A stretch of 64,000 nucleotides of DNA from Anodontia alba (GCA_964016985.1 OZ024830.1:18934387-18998386); one strand, 5' to 3'. Shown: positions 21,160-32,094, numbered from the stretch's first letter. A program made the numbers and translations. Notes: generated by a model not told the origin, from the sequence alone.

Positions 21160-21700
21160 TTATTCTATAATGGAAACACATCCAGAATAAGATATCTTAT
21201 TTTTTTAAGCATCTCCCTCGGATTTTTTTTTTTTCATTGTGTGTACTCTGATGAAGAAAATTTGCACACTTTTTGGTCATGAATTAATGTCAGATAATGC
21301 TTCAATATTACATGTAATACTGAAAGCAGATTTCATGTGACCCTCAAAATGTGAATTTTTCCAATACGAAAGAAAAAAGTTTATTCTAAATATAATGGAA
21401 CAAGAGACACAACACCAGAAAATATACCTTCCAAGATGTGCACCCAGTGCAGTCTGATCAGAAGGAAGTAAAGTAAGTTCATGCGGACACTGAAGACCCT
21501 GTTCAGACTGTGCGGATGTGCAGACTGATTTAAGTCTTCTTCATGTGCACATATCAAAAGATTAGTTTTCTCATGTTGTTGTTAATGTTTCTCAGATTTT
21601 CTTTTTATCTATTCTTTTTTTAATATAAAACTAAGTGATAACTTTATTACCTGTGCTTTCATTACGACATGTTATAACTGATCAGGTCTTACTGTCAGAA
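21160..21700. other. No recognised gene; degenerate palindrome only
   Basis: About 21430-21560 holds an imperfect inverted repeat (GTGCACCCAGTGCAGTCTGA and TCTTCATGTGCACAT) related to 2479-2650. Confidence 0.35.
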
Positions 21701-21710
21701 TACAAAAATG

Positions 21711-21958
21711 TTTTAACCTTTAAAATGCCAAGAAAACATGCATTTGAAAATGTCGTCTGTTTATATCATCTGCTGAATATTCTTGCAAACTTTTCAAACC
21801 TATTTTTGCATACAGGCAAACAGTGTGGACCCAGATAAGACTGCTCCTATAGGAGCAGTCTGATCTGGGTCCACCCTGTTTGCAGAAATGACTTTTAAAA
21901 CCACAAGCAGATGACAAAGCAGAGGACAATTGTCGTGATTGGCAGTTTAAGGGTTAAA
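21711..21958. repeat. MITE family D (CTTTAAGGGTTAA ends)
   Basis: Left TTTTAACCTTTAAAATGCC, right TTTAAGGGTTAA. The core-1 hairpin at 21817-21884 has a perfect CTGCTCCTATAGGAGCAG tip. Internal AATGTCGTCTG is shared with 30396-30634. Confidence 0.65.
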
Positions 21959-22161
21959 ATGATTTTAAAAATCTATACAAACAAAATGAATGACTTACAA
22001 GTTTTAAACTCACAGCACTTACAGCAGCATAGGCTTGTAAAATGATTATTTGATGAGTATTTGATAAATGAGTATTTGATTATCACAACTTTTTATGTTT
22101 TGCATTTTTCACACATTTTAAACAGCATCATTCAGTCTGTTGTTACTGTCTCTCTCTCTTA

Positions 22162-23912
22162 GGTGGAATGTAATCCACTGCTTGATGAGTTCCTACCAAT
22201 CTCTGAAACAGTGAAAGCAATAAAACTCATGTCATCTGGCAAGGCTCTAGGATCAGACGTAATACCTGCAGGGATCTACAAAGCAGGAGGTCCTCCAGTT
22301 GCAGAGAAACTGACAGTTACGTCACATTATGTGGAGAAAAGAAGCCATCCCTCAAGAATTCAAGGATGCATCAATTATCCACCAATTCAAAAGGAAAGGG
22401 AATCTTCAAGTCTGTGACAATCATCTAGACATCTCTTTATTGTCAGTTGCTGGGAAGATCCTTGCAAGAGTCCTACTGAATCGACTGAATGATCACCATA
22501 AAAAGTCAGGGCTTCTACCAGATTCAGGAAGGACAGAGGAACAATTGACATGATCTTCTCAGTAAGACAGCTTCAAGAGAAATGCCAGGAATAGAATGTG
22601 GATCTCTACATAACTTTTGTTGATCTCACCAAAGCATTTGACACAGTCAGTCATAGGGACTTTGGAAAATTATGACAAAGTTTGGCTGTCCGGCCAAGTT
22701 CATAGTAATAATGTGGCAGTTACACCCTGGTATGCTTGCATGGGTCCAAAATGATGGCAAGTTTTCTGATCCATTCTCTGTGACAAATGGAATTAAACAA
22801 GGCTGAGTTGTAGATTCAGTGCTGTTCAGCATGATGTTTTTTGCCATGCCAGTATGGTGACAATGGTATATCTATCAGGTATCGCTTTGACAGGAAGCTT
22901 TTCAACCAAAGACTGTTGGAAGCTAAATCCAAGGTGCAGACAGAGGTGCTAGTGAGTTCCTCTTTGCTGCTGACATGGAAAAGGGCGCTCCAACAGAAGA
23001 GAAGATACAAAAAGGTGTGGATCACATATCAGATTCATGTGACAGCTATGATCTCACAATCAGCATCAAAAAGACTGAGGTTGTATATCAGCCAGCACCT
23101 GTAAAACCTTACAAAGAGCCTATCATCACAGTGAAAGGTCAATGATTGAAAGTGGTAGACAAGTTCACCTACCTTGGAAGCACATTGTGAAGAGTTGTGC
23201 ACATTAATGATGAAGTCAATGTCAGGATTGCCAAAGCTAGTGCAGCATTTGGTGGCCTATGTGAAGTACTTGAGATCGAAGTGGAATCAGACTTTCACAA
23301 AGCTGAAAGTCTACATATCTGTGGTGCTGTCAACACTATTATAAACATGTGAAACTTGGACAGTTTACCAACCGCATGCCTAAAGATGAAACCACTTCCA
23401 TAAAAGCTGTCTTAGAAAACTTCTGAAGATTAAGTGGCAAGACAAGATTCCAGACAAAGAATTCCTGAAAAGGGCAGGGGTGCAGAGTGTACACACTCTT
23501 CTGAAATTGGCACAATTAAGATGGACAGGTCATGTAACCAAAGTTCCTGAAGAATGAAAGAAAATCCTCTACGGAGAACTACAAGTGGGATAACCCTCCC
23601 ATGGTGGTCAGAAGAAGAGATACAAGGAAACCTTCAAAGCCTCCCTTAAGGACTTCAGCATATCAACTGAATCAGAGGAACAGATTGCATAGGATCAAGA
23701 AAAGTGGCGCTGCCTCATAAGAAGGGGTGCTGGTGAATACGAAGCAAAAAAAAAATCTGTGCAGCCGAGCAGAAACGTGCTCAGAAAGTCAGAGCTAAGG
23801 CATCACCAACAGAGCTGTCTTCCTCTCTTTCAGACCTTTCTTGTTCTATCTACAACAGGCAGTTTAGAACTAAGACTGGTCTCATCAGCCATCTTAGAAC
23901 ACACAAACAGTA
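22162..23912 (+). pseudogene. LINE reverse transcriptase, decayed, with C2H2-like tail
   Basis: The upstream part of the RT is recognisable from ECNPLLDEFLPISETVKAIK and SGKALGSDVIPAGIYKAGG. It changes frame near 22330 and continues EFKDASIIHQFKRKGN and LLSVAGKILARVLLNRL. The FVDLTKAFDTVS block lies near 22615. The catalytic box reads FAAD near 22965 instead of the usual YADD or FADD, so the polymerase is inactive. FTYLGSTL follows near 23165. The C-terminus ends CSIYNRQFRTKTGLISHLRT and H, a C2H2-like finger with one Cys replaced, as at the ends of a known invertebrate LINE group. Many stops and shifts are present. Confidence 0.85.
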
Positions 23913-24034
23913 GCACTTCACGCATTTGATTAAGATTGGTCATTGTCAGTAATGACAGACAAACTATTATATACTATCTCTCTCTGAGATTTTCATTTTT
24001 GATTCTTATATGGCACTTTAACCATTCACCTTTA

Positions 24035-24125
24035 GCATACCAAACTAACAGATGACAAATGAATAATATTTTTCATATTTTTCCCTCAAAATTGTGCCTG
24101 ACATTTCATTCAAATAATCTTCCAA
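24035..24125. repeat. GACATTTCATGCAAA-family MITE, half copy
   Basis: CAGATGACAAATG and CTGACATTTCATTCAAAT represent one arm only; the other arm is absent. Confidence 0.4.
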
Positions 24126-24145
24126 ATGATATGATTGGAATGATA

Positions 24146-24486
24146 CAGTCGACTCTCGTTATCTCCAATTCCAAGAGACTCACTGACACACTTCGAGATA
24201 TCCGTACCTCGACATATCGGAGTTGAGATAGTGAGTAAAACAATGAATTGAAAAACAACATTTAACAAATGAATATGTAATTTGACTCCTGAAGTTAGAA
24301 ATATATATACAATAAAATAATGTGGAAAAGAGGAGAAATTGCTCCTTAGGAGCAATTTCTCCTCTTTTCCACATTATTTTGTTACCTGTTGCCATAGTGT
24401 CATGTTAAAACAGGGACCAGATTTTCACTTCAAGATAAGCGGTAATTCGAAATAAGCGAGTTCGAGATAACGAGGTTCGACTGTAT
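24146..24486. repeat. Pogo-like palindromic MITE (CAGTCGACTCTCGTTATCTC ends)
   Basis: TACAGTCGACTCTCGTTATC at the left mirrors GATAACGAGGTTCGACTGTA at the right, with TA at both edges. A central hairpin AGGAGAAATTGCTCC and its complement lies at 24331-24365. Relatives: 31475-31757 and a short one at 26232-26340. Confidence 0.75.
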
Positions 24487-24699
24487 GTCAAACTTTTTTG
24501 TGAAAAAAATTCATAAAAGACTAATCACAACATTATATCATCTACTGATATCTAACCCTTAGCATTCTCTATGCAACTTTATCAGATAAGAATTTGGTGA
24601 TATATGTCTTTTTTCTTCAGAATATAGAGTTTGATTTTTCTTGCAATTTGAAATGCCAAACCCTATTTTCTTTAAACCTAAGAAAACTTGAATGCCCTG

Positions 24700-24820
24700 T
24701 TGAAGGCACGCCATCACAAATCCCCATGTTCGGTGCTAATGTTGCTAATAGCATGACAGACAAACAGACGGACGGATGGACAGACTGGCTCTCACGCACC
24801 ATGAAAGAAAGTTTTTAATG
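24700..24820. repeat. Tandem-repeat element fragment
   Basis: GGCACGCCATCACAAATCCC and GACGGACGGATGGACAGAC match the element at 29465-30035. Confidence 0.45.
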
Positions 24821-24827
24821 TAATTTA

Positions 24828-25112
24828 ATTGTGTTGGAGTTTAACCACACGTCAACCCTTGTGGGTTATTTTGTGTCATCTCCCAGACAAAGGGAGAAGA
24901 GAGATAGAAGAGATAGTGGAGGAGATGAAAGAAAGGGACTGAGGCTAAAGAGGAAAATGAATGAAAGTAAAGAAACAGAAGATATAAAAGAATTCCCCCT
25001 CTACCCATACCTGCTGCAAGGATAGCAGTCCTTGGCCAACAGTAAGCCAACATCAGTTGGACGCCCCGGTGACACAAGGTACACCACACCTTTGCCTCAC
25101 CCAACCACCCCC
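24828..25112 (-). mobile_element. SINE family G copy
   Basis: Full-length match to 7986-8264, tail on the minus strand GTGGTTAAACTCCAACACAA. Target duplication is unclear. Confidence 0.65.
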
Positions 25113-25480
25113 TTGAAAGGAAGTAATGTATACAGCAAGTTTGGTTAAATTCCACCAAGTGGTTTGGGAGGAGATAGCATAACTGAAAGACGGATGGACA
25201 GACAGAAAAATAATGTTGCTCTTGCAAACCCTTACCATGAGGGGAAGTCATATGGCAAGTTTGGTTAAATTCCACTCAGTGGTTTAGGAGGAGATAGCAT
25301 GACAGACAGATGGATGGATGCAGGATGGATGGTTGGAAAAATCATGTTGCTCTCCAACACCCTTACCATGAGGGGCAGTCATGTAGTAAGTTTGGTTAAA
25401 TTCCTCCCTGTAGTTTAGGAGATAGCGTGACAAATGGACGGACAGATGGACGGATGGTGGAATTCACAACCCATCACTTT
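25113..25480. repeat. About 120-bp tandem units
   Basis: AAGTTTGGTTAAATTCC recurs at about 25136, 25257 and 25387, each followed by GGAGGAGATAGC or a variant and GACGGATGGACAGAC-type runs. It resembles the interior of the element at 29465-30035. Confidence 0.65.
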
Positions 25481-25574
25481 TTTATAAAATGTTGTCTATT
25501 GAAACCCAGTATGCCAAGTATTAAATTCAGAATGCTAAAGGTCAATATTGTTATGTTTTTCCAGAAAAGGTAGG

Positions 25575-26217
25575 TCAGGATGACCTACTTTCTCTAGAGT
25601 CCAACCAATCAAATTTAAAGACATGGCAGCTCATACAAACATGGAACTCTTCGTCGCACCAGGTCACAGTTTTTATCTTGTTTTGTTCTATGTGTATACC
25701 CTCTGACCTTTGATGAACTTTGTAGCCTTCTCTAACTAGGTCATGTTGTAAACACGAGGCTACAGAATCCATGACATCATCAGGATAGCCGTCGCAATCA
25801 TCAGAGGGTAAATTGACAGAATACTGTCCAAAACATTGCTCAAATGATTTGTAGGTTTTGAATTTCTTAAAATATTGCTTATAAACTTGCTTTGAAAATT
25901 GTAAATCTCTTGGTATTGGCTGATTTTTAGTTGTGACAAGTCTCACGGTTGATACAATGGCTCCATCATTTACAGCCTGGTCTCTGGCAAGTCGAATCAA
26001 TTCATCCTTAACAAAGTTATACACTAATAATTTCCTCCGCATGTTCTCCCTCACAACAAACTCTGCAAACATTGGTGGTGAGGCTTTCAAGATTTCTACC
26101 AGATCTTCTATCCCATAATACATTGCTTCCCTCAACACTTCCTCTGCTTCACTGAAGGGAGGTAAGTCTTCCTCATTTCTCAGGAAGTTCAGAATGTAGT
26201 GGAAGTATGTTCCATCC
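25575..26217 (-). CDS. KCTD7-like BTB/POZ protein, coding exon 3 (C-terminal)
   Basis: This is the last coding exon of a KCTD-family protein. The acceptor reads TTACTTATTTCAG, and the exon opens with the final base of the split Arg codon, giving DGTYFHYILNFLRNEEDLPP, the second half of the BTB/T1 fold. It continues EAMYYGIEDLVEILK, then a KCTD C-terminal domain ending HVFKFDWL. The stop TGA is at 25577-25575. With exons 31920-32071 and 40427-40480 the coding length is 849 nt (282 residues), in the normal KCTD range. KCTD proteins are usually Cullin-3 adaptors; the FSGRH and DRDGT motifs fit KCTD7 better than most paralogues. Both flanking introns are in phase. KCTD14 cannot be excluded. Confidence 0.9.
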
Positions 26218-26231
26218 CTGAAATAAGTAAG

Positions 26232-26340
26232 GTTGACTCTCGTTATCTCAAAACACAAACCCCAAACTACTGCTAAAGTCAAACTAAATATAAGACAATA
26301 TTGGTTAAGTTCTCCTTTTGTTTGAGATAATGAGAGTCAA
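26232..26340. repeat. Short pogo-like MITE beside the KCTD splice acceptor
   Basis: TTGACTCTCGTTATCTCAAA and TTGAGATAATGAGAGTCAA are inverted ends about 70 bp apart. The near end lies only about 13 bp upstream of the exon 3 acceptor AG (26219-26218), so the element replaced or displaced most of the original acceptor region. Confidence 0.65.
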
Positions 26341-26371
26341 TTTTATTTTTACACTGTGTGGTGGGTAAAAA

Positions 26372-26490
26372 TTGCAGCAGACAACATTTGAAATATTTTT
26401 TTTTAATTTTTCACAGAAAAGTGGCTTTGAATTTTCATGCAAATTGTCTTCTAAAGAGACAATTGGTATGAAATGTTAAAGCCTATGCTG
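26372..26490. repeat. GACATTTCATGCAAA-family MITE
   Basis: CAGCAGACAACATTTGAAA, then TTTTCATGCAAATTGTCTT paired with GACAATTGGTATGAAATGTT. The right outer arm is truncated where the next element begins. Confidence 0.55.
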
Positions 26491-27765
26491 GGAACAAGAC
26501 CTGTCCCCTGGATAGCTCGCCTGATACTGCACATTTTGTTTCTGGAAAATTCTAAGTCTGTGACCTTGATTTTGACATGACCTTGGGGGTGTGGGGGAGG
26601 GGGGTGTGGGTGGGATTGCAATGTGCAAAATTTTCATCAAACCAAAGATGAATCAAATTGGTGCTAAGGTAGGATATAATGAGGTCTTAAAAACTTAAAC
26701 TAAAACTTTTAAATTCCAAATCTGTGACCTCGACTTCAAGGTCAAGGTCATGAAAGCTGATGGTGCTGATAAAAACTTTGGATCAGTATATACATGTATC
26801 ATGATACCAAATATAAATCAAATCCATCATTTGGTTTAAAAGTAATGAGATCATAAAAACTTTGACATAAAATTTAAACATGAAAAATTTTGACAGGACT
26901 GTGACCTGGACCTTAACATCTACTAGGGGATGGGGATGGAACTGGGCAAAATTTTTGACCAATATGTATCATCATACGAAAGATGAATCAAATTGGTGAT
27001 AAGGTTAGGAAATAATGAGGTTTTAAGAACTTTAACAAAAACTTTAACATTTAAATTCTAAGTCTGTGACCTAAACCACAAGGTACGGTCATGAGTGTTA
27101 ATGGTGCTGATAAAAACTTTCGACCAGTATCTATCACGATACCAAATAGGAACTAAATCCATCAGTTGGTTTAGATGTAATGAGATCCTAAAAACTGAAA
27201 ATTCTAAGTCCATGACCTTGACCTTGACCTGACCTAGTGGGATGGGATGGTACTGACCAAAATTTTGGACCAATATGTATCATCATACAAAAGATGAATC
27301 TAATCGGTGATTAGGTTAGGAAATAATGAGGTTTTAAACACTTTAACGAAAACTTTAACATTTAAGTTCTAAGTCTGTGACCTAGACCTCAAGGTCACGG
27401 TCATGAGTGCTTATGGTACTGACAAAACTTGTGACCAGTATCTATCATAATACCAAACAGGAAATAAATCCATCATTTTGTTTAGAAGAAATGAGATCCT
27501 AAAAACTTTGGCATAAAATTTTAACATGAAAATTCTAAGTCCGTGACCTTGACCTTGACCTGACCTAGGGGGGGAGGGGTGGGGATGGTACTGTGCAAAA
27601 TTTTGGACCAATATGAATCATCATACCAAAGATGAATCAAATCAGTGATGAAGTTAGGAAATAATGAGGCTTTAAATGAAAACTTTAACATTTGTGGACG
27701 CTGACACCAAGGATAGTACAATAGCTCTCTGTGAATGTTGTTCAGGCAAGCTAAAAATGAGAAAA
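26490..27765 (+). mobile_element. Tandem-repeat element with about 330-bp units
   Basis: Starts GGAACAAGACCTGTCCCCTGG, wait-free of coding sequence, then GATAGCTCGCCTG. Units contain GTGACCTTGACCTTGACC or variants (about 26560, 26900, 27211 and 27545) and GTATCATCATAC. The end reads CAATAGCTCTCTGTGAATG, TTCAGGCAAGCTAA, A-rich. The terminal CAATAGCTC and GCTAA match the ends of the element at 37393-38818, although the internal units are unrelated. Confidence 0.65.
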
Positions 27766-27887
27766 ATATCATCAATTTGTCTGCTGAATTAGTCGAGAGA
27801 GTGGTAAAGTTTAACAAGTTCAACTTAACTGATCAGATGAAAAGAAAGGAACATAAACAAGCCCACTTAATCTGTAAATAATGTCCA

Positions 27888-28111
27888 TATACCGTATTTA
27901 CCATATATATTCGGACAGATAGGCCTGAGCAAACAGTATAGACCCAGATGAGATGCCGCAGAACGCGGCGTCTCATCTGGGTCTACACTGTTTGCCACTC
28001 ATCCAGCAATTTTTAGACACAACATCGGGTAGTGAATTGTACTGGTTCAAATTTTAGAACATATATGGTAAGGAGTTGAGGTGTCCGAATACTTAGGGTA
28101 AATACGGTAAT
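27888..28111. repeat. MITE family B, best copy
   Basis: TACCGTATTTACCATATATA at the left mirrors ACTTAGGGTAAATACGGTA at the right. The core-1 hairpin at 27930-27997 is essentially perfect with a GCCGCAGAACGCGGC tip. The TA ends suggest TA target duplication. Confidence 0.8.
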
Positions 28112-28329
28112 TAACCTATGTATTGGGTGCTTTTTTGCTTGCATAGCTCAAATGAGTCTCATAAAATGTACATGTGTGTCTAGCAAAGATTCAGAGCAGT
28201 CCATGTGTCTGCAAAAGTCTAAACTTGGCACTCTGTCTATAGTCAAGGATTCAAGATTTCTTCATGCAGACAGCAAAAACTCAGATCAGACTGTATAGAC
28301 AGTCAGGCTGGTCTGCGTCTTCCTTAAAC

Positions 28330-28500
28330 ACACACCTTATGCACAGCTCCAGATAAGGCATTTGTTTCAATCAAAAATTTGATATTTTTCTTAATTCTCC
28401 ACAAAACCGTATGTTGTGGATACTCTGCAAGGCACTTCTAATGAGTACCACAACACATTTTTGTGAAGAAATAAGGAAACTACTGGAACCCTCATTACAA
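28330..28500. repeat. Palindromic MITE with core-2 hairpin, partly deleted
   Basis: AGCTCCAGATAAGGCATTTG left end, GTATGTTGTGGATACTC and CTTCTAATGAGTACC arms. The left inner arm is shortened. Confidence 0.6.
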
Positions 28501-28547
28501 CAACAGCATTTGTTCCCAAAGATGTTGCCATTAAAATGAATTTGCTG

Positions 28548-28806
28548 TTGTGTTGGGGTTTAATGACACATCAACCCTTGTGGGCCATTTTGTGTCATCG
28601 CCCAGAGAAAAGGAGAAATGTGATAGAAGAGATAGTAGAGGAGATGAAAGAGAGGGACAGGAAAGAAAGAGAAACAGGAATGAAAGTGAAGAAACAGAAG
28701 ACATAAACCATCCAAGGATAGCAGGCCTTGCCCAACTTTAAGCCAATATCTGTTGGACCCCTGGTGACATAAGATAAACGACACCTTCGCACCACCCAAC
28801 CACCCC
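28548..28806 (-). mobile_element. SINE family G copy with target duplication
   Basis: Flanked by AATTTGCTGTTG (to 28547) and AATCTGCTGTTG (from about 28807). It is inserted in an arm of a larger inverted repeat whose other arm is at about 30078-30125. Confidence 0.75.
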
Positions 28807-28859
28807 AAATCTGCTGTTGTACAAAATACTAAATGAACAGACTGATGTGTAAGAAAGGT

Positions 28860-28970
28860 CTGGTTTTGTTCTTATTTCCTCAGTACAAATGTTTTGGATA
28901 TTTGTTAGAATCACCTCACTGAGGCAATTCTAACAAATATCCAAAACATATGTTTCTTTAAATTATTTAT
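28860..28970. repeat. Hairpin with variant core-2 (TTTTGGATATTTGTTAGAAT)
   Basis: Arms TTTTGGATATTTGTTAGAAT and its complement around CACCTCACTGAGGCAAT. The same variant hairpin recurs at 29380-29450, facing across a family A MITE. Confidence 0.65.
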
Positions 28971-28997
28971 TACAATATTCTTGCATAAAGTTACCTC

Positions 28998-29212
28998 TTA
29001 ACCCTTGTCCTGCTGAACCCGGATATATCCTGCCTTTGCAAACAGTGTAGATCTAGATCAGTTGGCTTCTTCAGAAGCCAACTGATCTGGATCTATACTG
29101 TTTGTCATTAAGTATGTAAATTCAGATCAACCAACTTGATCAAATAATCTGATTGGCTGAAAATTAGAAGTGGGCGTGACATCGTAATTTATTCAGCATG
29201 ACAAGGGTTAAG
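28998..29212. repeat. MITE family A, full copy
   Basis: TTAACCCTTGTCCTGCTGAA to GACAAGGGTTAA, with a near-perfect core-1 hairpin at 29037-29105. Confidence 0.75.
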
Positions 29213-29248
29213 TGAAGGTTACATGACAGTCAAATTACCTTTACAGTC

Positions 29249-30190
29249 AACCCTCTTTATACCGACACTCAATACAATGACAAAATTTGTTACAATAACA
29301 ATTTGAATGTAACGAAACATAGGTGAAAAGGTGACAGTTAATGAGAAGTTATGCAAGAATATTGTATTAAAACTTCAAGTAACATATGTTTTGGATAGTT
29401 GTTAAAATTGCCTCACTGAGGCAATTCTAACAAATATCCAAAACATTTGTTCTGTGAGGAAAAAAGAATAAAACTAGATCGGGCAGTTCGATGGCACGCC
29501 ATCGCAAATCCCCACGCTTCTGGCAGAAATTGCCCTTATACCACACAGCATAGTTTTAAGCAACCAGGCAAACTTCTACTTGTATGTTATTCTACTCATC
29601 ATTCCTTTCAATTTGATATGCCACATGACCATGTTGTGGGAAGCTTAATTTTTGACCCCGCCTCACTCCCAAGTCCCACCCCAAAGGGTGTTCCTGGGGT
29701 CACAAAGTAAATCCCGTTCAATATGTTTTACATCTATCACTACTGAGTATATGTGCACATTTTCGCATAAAAATCTTTAAAATTGACTTTGAAATTGGAT
29801 ATTGTTAATATTTGACCTTTTGACCCCTCCCCTGGGGGCGGGGCCAAAAATAAACATGCTCTTGCGCACCCCACTTGTGTAAGCAAGCCACTCACCAAAT
29901 TTGGTTGGATTCTGTCCAGCGGTTTGGGAGTAGATAACATAACGGACGGACAGACGGACGGACGGACGGACGGACAGATGGACGGAGGTGATAACAATAT
30001 CCCCGACGCTTTTTCTAAAAAGCGTGGGGATAACAAGGTCTTTCTTGCATATCATTCTGTCCATTAAGGATTCTTTACAACAGCAAATTCATTTTAATGG
30101 CAATAATGTTGTTATAACGAGGGTTCACTGTATAAAGAAATTTTGTCATTATATCGAGTGTTGGTATAAAAAGGGTCATCTGTACCTGGA
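29249..30190. repeat. Pogo-like MITE ends enclosing other elements
   Basis: CAGTCAACCCTCTTTATACC with ACACTCAATACAATGACAAA at the left is mirrored at about 30130-30185 (ATTTTGTCATTATATCGAGT, GTTGGTATAAAAAGGGT). Between the ends lie a core-2-type hairpin (29380-29450) and the element at 29465-30035. Confidence 0.55.
29465..30035 (+). mobile_element. Element with terminal AAGCG hairpin
   Basis: Starts near AAACTAGATCGGGCAG, contains GGCACGCCATCGCAAATCCC, a run of GACGGACGGACGGACGGAC, and ends with the hairpin CCCCGACGCTTTTT/AAAAAGCGTGGGG followed by ATAACAAG. A similar interior occurs at 24700-24820 and 25113-25480. Confidence 0.6.
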
Positions 30191-30289
30191 AACTCCTCTT
30201 ATATAGAGCTATTTATAAAGTACAGTTTCTTACACTGCAGCTCAAAATCCCTTATTATGCCATATTACACTGACCAGCTTTGTTTAAGG

Positions 30290-30385
30290 CTTGTGTAATG
30301 ACACATCAACCTTTGTGGGCCATTTAGTGTCATTTTTTCTGAAAAAGGGGAACCTGGACAAAAAAATTAGTATCTATCTCTTACT
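30290..30385 (-). repeat. SINE family G, tail fragment
   Basis: AATGACACATCAACCTTTGT and GGGCCATTTAGTGTCAT match the tail third of the family only. Confidence 0.5.
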
Positions 30386-30395
30386 ACACATCTTA

Positions 30396-30634
30396 ACCCT
30401 TAAAGCGCCAAGAAAATCTGCATCTGAAAATGTCGTCTGCTTATGTCGTCTGCTGCATCTTCTTGCAAACTTTTCAAACTTACATTTTGCATATATGCAA
30501 ACAGTCCCAGATCAGACTGCTCCTAAAGGAGCGGTCTGATCTGGGTCCACACTGTTTGCAACAATGACTTTTAAAGTAACCATCAGAAGACAAAGCAGAT
30601 GACAATTGTTGCGATTGGCGCTTTAAGGGTTAAC
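30396..30634. repeat. MITE family D copy
   Basis: TTAACCCTTAAAGCGCCAAG to GGCGCTTTAAGGGTTAA. The core-1 hairpin at 30494-30560 has a CTGCTCCTAAAGGAGCGG tip. Confidence 0.75.
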
Positions 30635-30649
30635 CACATAAGAGGAAAG

Positions 30650-30961
30650 TTTGTTTAGTAGTGTTGAGGTTTTATGGCCCAGTCAACTCATTAGGGTCAT
30701 GTCGAGAGCGGTCAGTTTACCTAACCACCCGTTTTCCTGGGCATGCTTAGTCCTCTAAGCAGTTAACCAGTACTTGTGCACATTCTTTCTCCAGCAACTG
30801 ATAGCTGCCTTCCTTGAATCAGCGGTAGGGAGAGAATGACCATAGAAAATATTTCATGGTCAATCTCCATAAAAGAATGTTGACGGACTCAGCGGGGATC
30901 GAACCCGCAACCTCCTGATCACTAGCTGGACACGCATCCAACTGAGTCACTGAGACTGACA
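30650..30961 (-). mobile_element. tRNA-type SINE with 12-bp target duplication
   Basis: Same family as 13229-13538, with GGTTCGATCCC as box B on the minus strand. ATAAGAGGAAAG flanks it at 30638-30649 and 30962-30973. It sits within 20 bp of the family D MITE. Confidence 0.8.
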
Positions 30962-31088
30962 ATAAGAGGAAAGAAAGAAATAGAGGAAGATGAAGATAAT
31001 AAATGACAGTGCAGAATCAGAAGAAATATTGATATGCCAACTTCCCCTACCTGCTGCATGTACAACAGGCCCTTTAATACCACCACAG

Positions 31089-31396
31089 TGCTTGCATTAA
31101 GGGAAGTCTGGGAGTCAGAGACTCCCAAACAGTGCCCTAGGACATCCAAAAATCAATGCCAGGAAGTATGGGACTCCCAACTTTTAAAGATATTTAGTCA
31201 TTTATAACAAACATTTAGAATGAATTTATGTGTTATTTAGCTTAACAATGGCAGTTTTACTCCATAAATGAGAGTTTAAGAATATTGAGGTTTAATTTCT
31301 GAAAGTGAGTGAAAAAATTTGATCACAAGGACTTCCAGATATTGGAGCCAGGAAGTCCTGGGACTTCCTGATTTTGACAGTTAGTGCAAGCACTTC
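31089..31396. repeat. hAT-like MITE (AGTGCTTGCATTAA ends)
   Basis: AGTGCTTGCATTAA at the left mirrors TTAGTGCAAGCACT at the right. CCACCAC lies on both sides. Inside are several GGAAGTC and GGACTTCC motifs that also occur near the right end of the element at 33844-35174. Confidence 0.55.
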
Positions 31397-31474
31397 CACC
31401 ACCCTACACACTGACATAACTCTGGATGAAGTGTTTTTTTTTGTGTGTTTTTTTTTCACCCAAAAAAGTACAGT

Positions 31475-31757
31475 CGACTCTTGTTACATAAGGACTTCTC
31501 TAAAACACTTCAAGTTATCCATACCTCGACATATCAGATTTGCGGAATTGAGGAAAACAATAAATCGAACAACAACGTTTAACAAATGAATAGACATATA
31601 ATGAAAATATTGTGGAAAAGAGGAACTCTTTTCCACAATATTATGTTACCTGTTGTTAGATTTCAATATTAAAACAGGGACCTGATTTTCACTTCCAGAT
31701 AAGCGGTTATTCGAGATAAGCGAGGTAGAGATACATGTAACAAGTCCACTGTATTGC
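31475..31757. repeat. Pogo-like MITE, relative of 24146-24486
   Basis: CAGTCGACTCTTGTTACATA left end, CAAGTCCACTGTA right end, central AGAGGAACTCTTTTCC hairpin, and the shared phrase AAAACAGGGACC. Confidence 0.6.
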
Positions 31758-31912
31758 TGTTTTTTTCTTATTTCTTCATGAAAACATATGTTGTGGGTAC
31801 TCATTAGAACTACCTCACTGAGGCACTTCTAATGAGTACCAACAATATATGTTTTGGTGGACAAATAAAAAAAACTATTTAGGTGAAACCCCATGTTATC
31901 TCTTATCTTATG
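31758..31912. repeat. Palindromic MITE with core-2 hairpin, next to KCTD exon 2 donor
   Basis: ACATATGTTGTGGGTACTCA and its complement around ACCTCACTGAGGCA. Its outer arm reaches close to the GTCAGT donor at 31919. Confidence 0.6.
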
Positions 31913-31919
31913 CACTGAC

Positions 31920-32071
31920 CTATCAATAAAGTAATTATTATCCTGGTCTCTATCCACCGCATGTCGACCACTGAACATCACCGCCAACATTGAGTCAGGG
32001 TACTTTCTCAGGGTCGTCAGTCGAGTTGCAAACTTCTTTCCCCCAACACTCAGGTTTATTACATTGGGAAA
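31920..32071 (-). CDS. KCTD7-like protein, coding exon 2 (BTB first half)
   Basis: The exon is 152 bp, from acceptor TATTTTCAG to donor GTCAGT. It begins in phase 0 and ends after two bases of a codon, matching exon 3. It encodes FPNVINLSVGGKKFATRLTT, then LRKYPDSMLAVMFSGRH, then NNYFIDR. These are the canonical KCTD T1 landmarks: the N-terminal strand with VGG, the TLRKYP turn, MFSGRH and the FIDRDGT junction. It is too short and too closely bounded by splice sites to look like a plain open frame, so it is easily missed. Retention of every BTB landmark without stops indicates a live gene. Confidence 0.92.
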
Positions 32072-32094
32072 CTGAAAATATCAATAACAAAACA

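Noticed and set aside
25933..26118. Plus-strand frame opposite the KCTD exon
   Set aside because: It is an antisense shadow of a conserved coding exon.
27521..27823. Minus-strand frames in 27.0-27.8 kb with related sequences
   Set aside because: They repeat with the 330-bp units of the tandem element and have no independent coding evidence.
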